A model generated the notes under the pieces. The model saw nothing but the letters and a program-made list of their open reading frames with translations, did no database searches and was not told the DNA's origin. A stretch of 64,000 bases of DNA from Massilia terrae (lineage in GTDB: Bacteria; Pseudomonadota; Gammaproteobacteria; Burkholderiales; Burkholderiaceae_D): assembly GCF_024753145.1 (NCBI RefSeq), contig NZ_JANUGU010000007.1, positions 233,621 to 297,620 on the forward strand, written 5' to 3'. Positions 50,883 through 58,274 of the stretch are shown piece after piece; the first letter of the stretch is position 1; the number at the start of each line of letters is the position of its first letter. Both the position numbers and the translations under genes were made by a program.

Positions 50883-51901
50883 TTGCGCCGTCCTTTGGCC
50901 GGGCGGCTGACGGTACCACGCTCAACCGCGACGCAAGGCACCTTTACGGTCCCGACCATCGCATCGCCGGCAATCGCTAACCGCGCGGCCATTGCGCCGA
51001 TGTCGCGGTATGGCAGTGCCACGGTGGTCAAGCCAGGGTCGAGCGCCTCGGAAATAAGACGGAAATCGTCGAATCCGACAACGGACACGTCGTCGGGTAC
51101 GCGCAGCCCGCGCCGCTGCAAGATGAAAATCGTACGCATCGCCATCTTGTCGTTACCGCACAAGATTGCCGTGGGGCGGTCACCGCTGGCGAACAAGCGA
51201 TCGATCGAATCCTGCAGATGGCTGAACTCGGCATCAGGAATCTGAGCAGCGCCGTGCAGCAGCCACTCTGCCCGCGGCCGTACGCCATGCTCCTGCATCG
51301 CGCGCAGAAAACCGCGGAAGCGCAGATCGGTTGCAACCATGTGCGGAATCAGTTGCAGGAATGCGATCTTCGTATGCCCCGCCTTGAGCACCAATTGTGC
51401 GGCGGTGTAACCGCCGACCTCATCATCCGGCACGATCTGCGGGAAACGTGCCGTGGGTTCAAAACAGTTGGCGAGCACGGTCGGAGTCGCTCCCGTAACG
51501 GACTCGAGGGTGACATTCGCGTGGAATGGCGTTGCGAACATGATCGCTTCCACGCGACGTTCGCGCATGTCGAGTACCAGCCGATTCGCGTTTTCCACGT
51601 GGCCGCCGGTTTCGCCAATCAGCAACATCTTGCCCAGCTCTTCGCACACGGACTGTATGCCCTTGATGATGTCCGTGGAGTCTGGTGCCGTCGTCAGCTG
51701 TTCGGCAATCACTGCAACCAGGTCGGTTGGGCGACCGCGCAACATGCGCGCTGCGGCCGATGGCGCGAAATCCAGCGCCTGCATCGCTTTTTCGATCTTG
51801 ACACGCGTCTTCTCGGCTACGGAAGACGCATCATTCAGCACGCGCGATACCGTCTTGATCGATACCCCGGCCTTCTCGGCCACGTCATGAATCGTTGACA
51901 T
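50879..51901 (-). CDS. LacI family transcriptional regulator of the fructan locus
   Basis: 340 residues. The N-terminal HTH is TIHDVAEKAGVSIKTVSRVL with hinge helix SAAARMLRGRPTDLVAVIAE, followed by the periplasmic-binding-like effector domain (VVGFDDFRLISEALDPGLTTV near residues 275-295). It is the first gene of the ABC/GH32/fructokinase operon, an arrangement typical of local sugar repressors. The likely target is the five-copy motif TGTCYAYCGTTGTCAT. One copy lies 42 bases upstream of its own start, so it is autoregulated. The inducer is presumably fructose or a short fructan. Confidence 0.9.
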   Translation of the reverse strand: MSTIHDVAEKAGVSIKTVSRVLNDASSVAEKTRVKIEKAMQALDFAPSAAARMLRGRPTDLVAVIAEQLTTAPDSTDIIKGIQSVCEELGKMLLIGETGGHVENANRLVLDMRERRVEAIMFATPFHANVTLESVTGATPTVLANCFEPTARFPQIVPDDEVGGYTAAQLVLKAGHTKIAFLQLIPHMVATDLRFRGFLRAMQEHGVRPRAEWLLHGAAQIPDAEFSHLQDSIDRLFASGDRPTAILCGNDKMAMRTIFILQRRGLRVPDDVSVVGFDDFRLISEALDPGLTTVALPYRDIGAMAARLAIAGDAMVGTVKVPCVAVERGTVSRPAKGRRK

Positions 51902-51921
51902 ATATTAGGTCTCCGCAGAAC

Positions 51922-51942
51922 AAACTGCTATCGAAACAGTTT
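51922..51942. promoter_or_regulatory. Inverted repeat beside the LacI operator
   Basis: AAACTG (51922-51927) and CAGTTT (51937-51942), perfect 6-base arms around GCTATCGAA, immediately next to operator-like repeat 5. It overlaps the probable promoter of the LacI operon. Confidence 0.45.
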
Positions 51943-51958
51943 TGTCCATCGTTGTCAT
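51943..51958 (-). promoter_or_regulatory. Operator-like repeat 5 of the fructan locus
   Basis: TGTCCATCGTTGTCAT, identical to the copy at 41987-42002, 42 bases upstream of the LacI start codon. Confidence 0.7.
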
Positions 51959-52555
51959 TTTCAAGCATGTTAATCGCGAACGCCCGATGGGTCAACAGGT
52001 AACTTGAGTGTTGCACTGGTTACGTAGCTGGTAGCACTTGGGTGGTTCCGACTGGTGTTTTGACGTTTTCCACAGATAGCTGGTTGCTTGACCCGGTGCT
52101 GAATGCGACTACGCCCTCACCGCGCGCGCCGAACTTCATTCGACAGTTGATTCGGTGCGGGTTCGGGTGCCCCCTAAGGGCTGACCGCGACCAAGGCAGC
52201 CGTGCTGGGGTACTGAATAAGGCGGGAGGTAGGAGCTCAATCCTGGTCCATCGTGGTACCTCAGACGAGCTTTGCTTCCTTTGCGTCTAGCCGAGCAAAA
52301 AGTGCGTCCAGACTTGCTTCTAAATCAGGTAGCGCAAGCAAAATGTTAGTAAAATATCAATTCACAGTGTCCAACAACTATGCCAACGAGCGCCAGCTAA
52401 AGCGTCGAACAAGGTCATCCGGAAGGCCGCCGCTCTTGCGGCGCTTCGGGACGAACCGTGTCTTTTCAGCATGGCCTCTTCTCGTGAAGGCCCATCGCGT
52501 CCTCCTCCAACGGTCGAAGAATTGGTTTAGACGCAACGGCGACGCTGGCCGGAAA

Positions 52556-52623
52556 GTTCCACTTTTACTTCGTTTCTTCGACGAGTTTCACTTTTACTTC
52601 ATAAAGAGTTCCACTTTTACTTC
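52556..52623. repeat. Three direct repeats, possible transposon end remnant
   Basis: GTTCCACTTTTACTTC at 52556-52571 and 52608-52623, with GTTTCACTTTTACTTC at 52585-52600. The last copy ends 8 bases before the glucarate dehydratase stop. Clusters of short reiterated sequence like this occur at the ends of some insertion sequences such as the IS21 family; no transposase remains. Confidence 0.6.
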
Positions 52624-52631
52624 ATCGGACG

Positions 52632-53972
52632 TCAGCGCACCAAGCAAGGCCGCTTGTTATCGAACTTCCACCCCGGAATCAAGAACTGCATCGCAGCCGC
52701 ATCATCCCGCGCCCCCAGCCCCATGTTCTTGTACGCCTGATGCGCCTTCTCGACCTCGGCCATGTCGATCTCGATACCAAGACCCGGCCTTTCCGGGATC
52801 CGGATCATGCCCTGCTCGATCTTCAACGGCTCCTTGGTCAGGCGCTGCCCGTCCTGCCAGATCCAGTGCGTATCGATCGCCGTGACCTTGCCCGGCGCCG
52901 CCGCGCCAACATGGGTGAACATCGCCAGCGAGATATCGAAGTGATTGTTCGAGTGCGAACCCCAGGTCAGCCCAAACATCTCGCACAGCTGCGCCACCCG
53001 CACCGAACCCTGCATGGTCCAGAAGTGCGGATCGGCCAGCGGAATGTCGACCGATTGCAGCTGGATCGAATGCGCCATCTGGCGCCAGTCGGTCGCGATC
53101 ATGTTGGTCGCGGTCGGCAGGCCGGTGGCGCGGCGGAATTCGGCCATGACTTCGCGGCCCGAGAAACCACCCTCCGCGCCGCACGGGTCTTCCGCATACG
53201 CGAGGATGCCGTGCATGTCGCGGCACAGGCGGATCGCTTCCTGCAGCGACCATGCTCCGTTCGGATCGAGCGTCACGCGCGCCTGCGGGAAGCGCTCGTG
53301 CAGCGCGGTGATCGCCTCAATTTCGGCGTCGCCGGCCAGCGCGCCGCCCTTCAGTTTGAAGTCGTTGAAACCATAGCGTTCGCGCGCCGCTTCGGCCAGG
53401 CGCACCACCGCTTCCGGCGTGACCGCTTCTTCATTGCGCAGGCGGAACCACGCGTTGTCGGCGTCCGGTTCGGTGCGATAGGCCAGCGTCGTCTTCTTGC
53501 GATCGCCGATGTAAAACAGGTAGCCCAGCATCTCGACCGCGTCGCGCTGCATGCCTTCGCCGAGCAGCGCGGCGACCGGCACGTTCATGAACTGGCCGAG
53601 CAGGTCGAGCAGCGCTGACTCCACCGCGGTGACCGCGTGGATGGTGGTGCGCAGGTCGAAGGTCTGCAGGCCGCGGCCGCCCGCATCGCGGTCGGCGAAG
53701 GTGGAGCGCATCGCATTGAGGATGTTGTTGTACTCGCCCAGCGTCTTGCCGACGATGAGCGAACGCGCGTCCTCGATGGTCTGGCGGATCTTCTCGCCGC
53801 CCGGCACCTCGCCCAGGCCCGTGTTGCCCGAACTGTCGGTTAGGATCACGATATTGCGGGTGAACCAGGGACCATGCGCACCACTCAGGTTGAGCAGCAT
53901 GCTGTCCTGGCCCGCGACCGGGATCACGCGCAGATCGGTGACCACCGGTGCGCCGGAAACTCTCGTATTCAT
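52632..53972 (-). CDS. gudD: Glucarate dehydratase
   Basis: 446 residues from the ATG at 53972, the length of E. coli GudD. Enolase-superfamily features: N-terminal capping domain, catalytic Lys-x-Lys in [12 protein letters not shown], metal-site residues in [10 protein letters not shown] and [25 protein letters not shown], and the general base His in [13 protein letters not shown]. It converts D-glucarate (and often idarate) to 5-keto-4-deoxyglucarate. Together with the porin and GudP-like transporter it forms a glucarate uptake and dehydration unit; the next enzyme of the pathway is not in the window. A GATTCAA-type operator lies about 97 bases upstream. Confidence 0.93.
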   Translation of the reverse strand: MNTRVSGAPVVTDLRVIPVAGQDSMLLNLSGAHGPWFTRNIVILTDSSGNTGLGEVPGGEKIRQTIEDARSLIVGKTLGEYNNILNAMRSTFADRDAGGRGLQTFDLRTTIHAVTAVESALLDLLGQFMNVPVAALLGEGMQRDAVEMLGYLFYIGDRKKTTLAYRTEPDADNAWFRLRNEEAVTPEAVVRLAEAARERYGFNDFKLKGGALAGDAEIEAITALHERFPQARVTLDPNGAWSLQEAIRLCRDMHGILAYAEDPCGAEGGFSGREVMAEFRRATGLPTATNMIATDWRQMAHSIQLQSVDIPLADPHFWTMQGSVRVAQLCEMFGLTWGSHSNNHFDISLAMFTHVGAAAPGKVTAIDTHWIWQDGQRLTKEPLKIEQGMIRIPERPGLGIEIDMAEVEKAHQAYKNMGLGARDDAAAMQFLIPGWKFDNKRPCLVR

Positions 53973-54068
53973 TATTCGACTCCGTGAAGCATTCAATTCC
54001 TGTGGATCAGGCTCCTCCCGATAGTAGTGGAGCACTGATCCATTAACAAACCAATAAATGATGGGATA

Positions 54069-54085
54069 GATTCAAAACTTGAATC
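54069..54085. promoter_or_regulatory. LysR-type operator upstream of gudD
   Basis: GATTCAAAACTTGAATC, a perfect dyad (GATTCAA / TTGAATC) preceded by AACAAACCAATAA. It closely matches the site at 56767-56783 and is presumed to bind the LysR protein encoded at 56858. Confidence 0.65.
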
Positions 54086-55151
54086 AGAAGGCGTGGCGGA
54101 TGCCGAGGTTGTACCCTGTGTTGCCAGTGCCCGTCTCGGTATTGTTTGCCACCGTATAGCCCGCGCCGTTCTTGTTGCTGATGTGGCCGTACGCGGCATA
54201 CAAGCCCGTCATCTTCGACAGCGCATACAGGTAGCCGATGCCCCACGACGACGCGTCCTGGTTGAACTTCGTCTTGTCGTTCAGGTGCATCACCGAAGCC
54301 ATCAGCGTGCCGTTGCCGAGCGGCGCGGACAGGCCCAGCAGGACTTCGCCGCTGTCGGTGGACGGAGTCGCCTTGACCGCATACGCATTCGGATTACCCA
54401 GCGGGTGGGCGTTGAAACCCTTGTCGACCTCGTAGGCGGCGTACAGCTTCACGAAATGCAGGTCGTAATTCGCCGCCAGCAGTGTGTTGTGGCCGATGTC
54501 ATGGTTGACGGCCGCGGTCGTCGCCGTGCCCACCACGTCCGTGTTCTTGGCGTTGTACGCCAGGCGGACAAGCAGCGGGCCGTGGGTGTAGCCGACCGCG
54601 CCACCGTACTGCCGGCCGGCGGACGACATGGTCTGCTCGCCCAGGCTGTAATCCAGCGCGACATCGAAGCCACCGACGTTCGGCGAGGCATAGGTCACCG
54701 CATTGCTGTTGCGGATATTGGTGCCCGAATCGGGGAACAGGTTCTTGGACGTGCCTGCGTAGCCGGTGCCGAAAGGATCGGCCACGCCGACCAGCGTGGT
54801 GTGGTACGGCGTGTACTGGCGGCCCAGCGCCACCGAGCCGGCGGCCGTCTTCAGGCCGACGAGGGCCTGGCGGTTGAAGATCGTGCCGGCGGCGTCGATT
54901 TCGCCGGTGTCGATCTTCACGCCTGCCTCCAGCGTGAAGAATGCCGACAGGTCATTGCCCAGGTTCTCAACACCACGGAAGCCGATGCGCGAGGCCGACG
55001 CCGCGCCGCTGGTTTCCTTGTTCACGTGGCCGGCCGCGCCGCCGCTCTCCCCGACCAGCGCGGCGTCCGCGATGCCGTAGATGGTGACATTGCTCTGCGC
55101 CTGGGCGGCGCCGCCCACGAGTGCCAGGATGATGAGTGCCTTGTTTTTCAT
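54084..55151 (-). CDS. Gram-negative porin
   Basis: 355 residues from the ATG at 55151 (GAGAACACC upstream). A signal peptide (cleavage after AQA) is followed by the standard first strand SNVTIYGIADAALVGESGG, SRIGFRGVENLGNDLSAFFT, LEAGVKIDTGEID, FNRQALVGLKTAAGSVALGR and a C-terminal strand ending NLGIRHAF. It is a 16-strand trimeric outer-membrane general porin of the Burkholderiales type. Lying between gudD and the GudP-like transporter, it probably admits glucarate or related sugar acids. The start region of gudD follows its stop by about 110 bases. Confidence 0.92.
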   Translation of the reverse strand: MKNKALIILALVGGAAQAQSNVTIYGIADAALVGESGGAAGHVNKETSGAASASRIGFRGVENLGNDLSAFFTLEAGVKIDTGEIDAAGTIFNRQALVGLKTAAGSVALGRQYTPYHTTLVGVADPFGTGYAGTSKNLFPDSGTNIRNSNAVTYASPNVGGFDVALDYSLGEQTMSSAGRQYGGAVGYTHGPLLVRLAYNAKNTDVVGTATTAAVNHDIGHNTLLAANYDLHFVKLYAAYEVDKGFNAHPLGNPNAYAVKATPSTDSGEVLLGLSAPLGNGTLMASVMHLNDKTKFNQDASSWGIGYLYALSKMTGLYAAYGHISNKNGAGYTVANNTETGTGNTGYNLGIRHAF

Positions 55152-55295
55152 GGTGTTCTCCGAAGTAGGGATGTGAGAAGTCCGCGTGCGCACGTGGCGC
55201 CGCCTGCGGGTGATGAAAGAAACGGGATTCGGGTGCGGCGGTCGCGGTGACCGCCGCCTGTGAAAACGGGGCGCTTGGCCCCGTCGTCTGATTCG

Positions 55296-56651
55296 CTATT
55301 TATTCAGCGACTTGACCAGCGAGACACGCTTGATATCGCCGACGATGACGAGGTAGCAGAAGATGGCCAGCGCCGCGTTGGCGCCGACGTAGACCAGCGC
55401 ACCGGCGAAGGAACCGGTGCCCTGCACGATGTAGCCGATGACGATTGGGGTGGTGATGCCGGCGGTGTTGCCAAAGGTGTTGAACAGGCCGCCCGACAGG
55501 CCGCCCGCCTCTTTCGGCGAGGTATCCGAGACCACTGCCCAGCCCAGCGCGCCCACGCCCTTGCCGAAGAAGGCGAGCGACATCACGGCCACCACCAGCG
55601 TATCGGCCTCGATGTAATTACAAGCAATCATGCTCATCGACATCAACATGCCGATGACGATCGGCACCTTGCGCGACACCGACAGCGAGTAGCCGGCCTT
55701 GGCCAGGCGATCCGAGATCCATCCGCCGATGATGCCGCCGAGGAAGCCCGCGATGGCCGGCAGCGAGGCTACGAAGCCCGCCTTCAGGATGGTCATGTGG
55801 CGCTCCTGCACCAGGTAGACCGGGAACCAGGTCAGGAAGAAATAGGTCAGCGTGGTGATGCAATACTGGCCGATATACACGCCCAGCAACATGCGGTTCG
55901 ACAGCAGCTCCTTGATGCAGGCCAGCGTGTTGACGTCGCTCTTGGTGTCAACGCGGGCGCCGTCGAGGTCGACCAGCGCGCCGCCCTCCTGCAGGTATTT
56001 CAGCTCGCTCGCGCTGACGGTCGGGTGGTCCTTCGGCCCGTAGATGGTCTTGAGCCAGACGAAGGCCATGATGATGCCCAGGCCGCCCATCACGAAGAAC
56101 ACGCTCTGCCAGCCGTAGCTGTGCACCAGGTAGCCCATGATCGGGGCAAACAGCACGGTCGCGAAATACTGGGCCGAGTTGAAGATCGCTGCTGCGAGAC
56201 CGCGCTCATGCGAGGGGAACCAGGCCGAGGTGATGCGGCTGTTGCCGGGGAACGAAGGCGCTTCCGCGGCGCCGACGATCAGGCGCAAGGCGAACAGCAT
56301 TGCCACCGCCGCGCCACCAGCCATGAAGCCCACCATGCCGGTCATCATCGTAAAGACCGACCACAGGAAGATGCTGAAGAAGTAAGTGATCTTGGAGCCG
56401 AAGCGGTCCAGCAGCCAGCCGCCCGGCAGCTGTGCCAGCACGTAGGACCAGGCGAAAGCGGAGAAAATGAAACCCATCTCCACCGCGGACAGGCCGAACA
56501 CCTTCTTCATTTCCGGGCCGGCGATCGAAATCGTCGCGCGGTCGGCGTAGTTGATGGTGGTGATGATGAAAAGGATGGCGAGAATGCCCCAGCGCGTGCG
56601 GGATCCCAGTTTGGTCGCGGCGGCCGCGCCAATTGACTGTGCTTGCTCCAC
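55296..56651 (-). CDS. gudP: MFS sugar-acid transporter (GudP-like)
   Basis: 451 residues from a GTG at 56651 (CGGAGACATAC upstream, 6-base spacing); the frame continues upstream but runs through the regulatory region. Twelve membrane spans. Anion:cation symporter family features: RWGILAILFIITTINYADRA, GWLLDRFGSKITYFFSIFLW, EAPSFPGNSRITSAWFPSHE and RGLAAAIFNSAQYFATVLFA. E. coli GudP (450 residues) carries glucarate and galactarate, and the neighbouring gudD supports that substrate. First gene of the porin/gudD group. Confidence 0.88.
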   Translation of the reverse strand: MEQAQSIGAAAATKLGSRTRWGILAILFIITTINYADRATISIAGPEMKKVFGLSAVEMGFIFSAFAWSYVLAQLPGGWLLDRFGSKITYFFSIFLWSVFTMMTGMVGFMAGGAAVAMLFALRLIVGAAEAPSFPGNSRITSAWFPSHERGLAAAIFNSAQYFATVLFAPIMGYLVHSYGWQSVFFVMGGLGIIMAFVWLKTIYGPKDHPTVSASELKYLQEGGALVDLDGARVDTKSDVNTLACIKELLSNRMLLGVYIGQYCITTLTYFFLTWFPVYLVQERHMTILKAGFVASLPAIAGFLGGIIGGWISDRLAKAGYSLSVSRKVPIVIGMLMSMSMIACNYIEADTLVVAVMSLAFFGKGVGALGWAVVSDTSPKEAGGLSGGLFNTFGNTAGITTPIVIGYIVQGTGSFAGALVYVGANAALAIFCYLVIVGDIKRVSLVKSLNK

Positions 56652-56766
56652 GTATGTCTCCGTTTTGTGATGGATGGTGCGGCTTTCTGCTCGGCCGCTT
56701 TTTGTTATGGCGATACCATGGTAGTTGAGCATTAAGCGGCCCAGCAAACCAATCAATAACTTGAGC

Positions 56767-56783
56767 GATTCAAGAGATGAATC
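56767..56783. promoter_or_regulatory. LysR-type operator in the divergent gudP/lysR gap
   Basis: GATTCAAGAGATGAATC, a near-perfect dyad preceded by AAACCAATCAATAACTTGAG, the same order as at 54069-54085. It lies between the two divergent genes. Confidence 0.65.
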
Positions 56784-56857
56784 GTTGACCTCCAGTTGCG
56801 TGCGCAAATTGAACGGATCACAATGGTGTATTCGTTGGCGTCTGGAGTCGGGAAAAA

Positions 56858-57742
56858 ATGTTCGAAATCAGCCAGCTCCGGTGTTTTGTCGCGGTCGCCG
56901 AGGAGCTGCATTTCAGCCGGGCCGCCGAGCGCCTCAATATGACCCAGCCGCCGCTGAGCCGGCAGATCCGTCTGCTGGAACACCAGGTCGGCACCCAGCT
57001 GCTCGAACGGAGCAGCCGCAATGTTCGGCTGACGGCCGCCGGCACGGCATTTCTCCCGGAAGCGACGCGCATCTTGCGAATGGCTGAGGAAGCAATGTTC
57101 ACGGCGCGCCGCGCGGCCAAGGGAGAGCAAGGAAGCCTGTCGATCGGCTTCACCTCCGCGTCCGGCTACAGCTTGCTGCCTGAACTCGTGAGCAAGCTGA
57201 AGACGCGCTGTCCCGGCGTCGCCTTGAATTTGAAGGAACTGGTCAGCACCAACCAGGTGGAGATGCTCAATTCAGGCGAAATCGATTTGGGCATCATGCG
57301 GCCGCACACCGTGAACAGCGAGCTTGAAAGCGTGCCGCTGGTGACCGAATCGCTGATGCTGGCGATTCACGAACGCGAGGCGGACCAGTGGCCGCTGGAG
57401 CCGACCATGGAATGCCTGCACGGGAAGCCATTCATCATGTACTCCCCTTTCGAAGCGCGGCCCTTTTATCACATGCTGAGCGAGCGCTTTGCCAAGGCCA
57501 AGGTTATCCCGGATATCGTCGAACATATCGGGCAGGTGCACACCATGCTCGCGCTGGTGCGCGCCGGTGTTGGCGTGGCGCTGATCGCCGATGGCGCCGC
57601 GAAGCTGAAGTTCGAAGGCATCGTGATGCGCGAGATGCAGACCGAGCCAGTGCACATGGTGTGCACCTATCGGCGCGATAACGATAATCCGGTCTTGCAG
57701 CTGTTCTTGCGCGAGATTCTGCCAACCTTCCACCCCGGCTGA
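56858..57742 (+). CDS. LysR family regulator of glucarate genes
   Basis: 294 residues. HTH: MFEISQLRCFVAVAEELHFS and RAAERLNMTQPPLSRQIRLL (about 1-60). The effector domain follows (GSLSIGFTSASGYSLLPELV, SGEIDLGIMRPHTVNSELES, VRAGVGVALIADGA). The gene is divergent from the gudP-like transporter with a 206-base shared promoter carrying the GATTCAA-type site. The matching site before gudD makes it the likely activator of both units, with glucarate or a product as inducer. A terminator follows. Confidence 0.9.
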   Translation: MFEISQLRCFVAVAEELHFSRAAERLNMTQPPLSRQIRLLEHQVGTQLLERSSRNVRLTAAGTAFLPEATRILRMAEEAMFTARRAAKGEQGSLSIGFTSASGYSLLPELVSKLKTRCPGVALNLKELVSTNQVEMLNSGEIDLGIMRPHTVNSELESVPLVTESLMLAIHEREADQWPLEPTMECLHGKPFIMYSPFEARPFYHMLSERFAKAKVIPDIVEHIGQVHTMLALVRAGVGVALIADGAAKLKFEGIVMREMQTEPVHMVCTYRRDNDNPVLQLFLREILPTFHPG

Positions 57743-57771
57743 CGCAAGCAATTCAAGGGATTCGAAACCAG

Positions 57772-57803
57772 AACGCCAACCTCGATCAAGGGGTTGGCGT
57801 TTT
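57772..57803 (+). terminator. Rho-independent terminator
   Basis: AACGCCAACC pairs with GGTTGGCGTT around a 9-10 base loop and is followed by TTCT, 30 bases after the LysR stop. Confidence 0.8.
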
Positions 57804-57819
57804 CTATTCGTTCATTCGG

Positions 57820-57981
57820 CTAATGCACTGCGATGGCTGAAATTTCGAGGGCTGCATCCTTGGGCAGCCGTTGCACTTGAACCGTCGCGCGGGCGGGAGG
57901 CTTGTCCTTGAAGTAGGTGCCGTACACCGTATTCAACTTGGCGAAATCGTTGAGGTCCTTCACATACACCGTGGTTAGACA
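57820..57981 (-). pseudogene. C-terminal remnant of a RidA/YjgF family gene
   Basis: On the minus strand, about 53 codons read [40 protein letters not shown] and [12 protein letters not shown] before a stop, matching the C-terminal 40 percent of RidA ([12 protein letters not shown], PARxxVQVxxLPKxALxEIxAIA). The N-terminal part with the start and first beta strands is missing, and the upstream frame is unrelated sequence. RidA deaminates reactive enamine/imine intermediates; this copy cannot fold. Its breakpoint lies near 57980. Confidence 0.75.
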
Positions 57982-58274
57982 GGGATTTGAGATGTATCGC
58001 AGGCGACCGCCGACGCTTTGATGTGGAAGCCGGTCTGCCAAACCAATATAGATGTCGCCAAACGGATGTCAATACAGGCATGCCGCCCGCGTCTATTCTC
58101 CGAATTGAACCCGTCATCGCCGCCGGCGCCAAGGTAGCAAGTACCCTTTCTCCCAGTACAAATGTCCATGCTGTTCCGGACGTTTGTTCCATTTCAACTA
58201 AAAATTACTGCAGGTAGCATCTGGCTTGTTATCACCGATCGATAAGAGTTCATCAAACTTGAAGGGATCTCGTC
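57982..58274. other. Intergenic region before the giant protein gene
   Basis: About 290 bases with no recognisable gene. They hold the broken edge of the RidA remnant and presumably the promoter of the DUF4347 gene; no clear -35/-10 pair or operator was identified. Confidence 0.4.

Larger units (their letters stand above)
51902..52631. other. Lower-GC intergenic region with mobile-element-like repeats
   Basis: The 730 bases between the fructan and glucarate loci are visibly less GC-rich than the flanking genes. They contain the LacI operator region (51922-51958) and, at the far end, three 16-base direct repeats (52556-52623). Between them no ORF with recognisable product was found. A 29-codon minus-strand tail (reading ...DLEASLDALFARLDAKEAKLV, stop near 52266) looks like a gene end but is unidentified. 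Confidence 0.55.

Noticed and set aside
52266..52355. 29-codon minus-strand tail resembling the end of a restriction specificity subunit
   Set aside because: Too short and without diagnostic motifs; mentioned only as part of the unexplained lower-GC gap.
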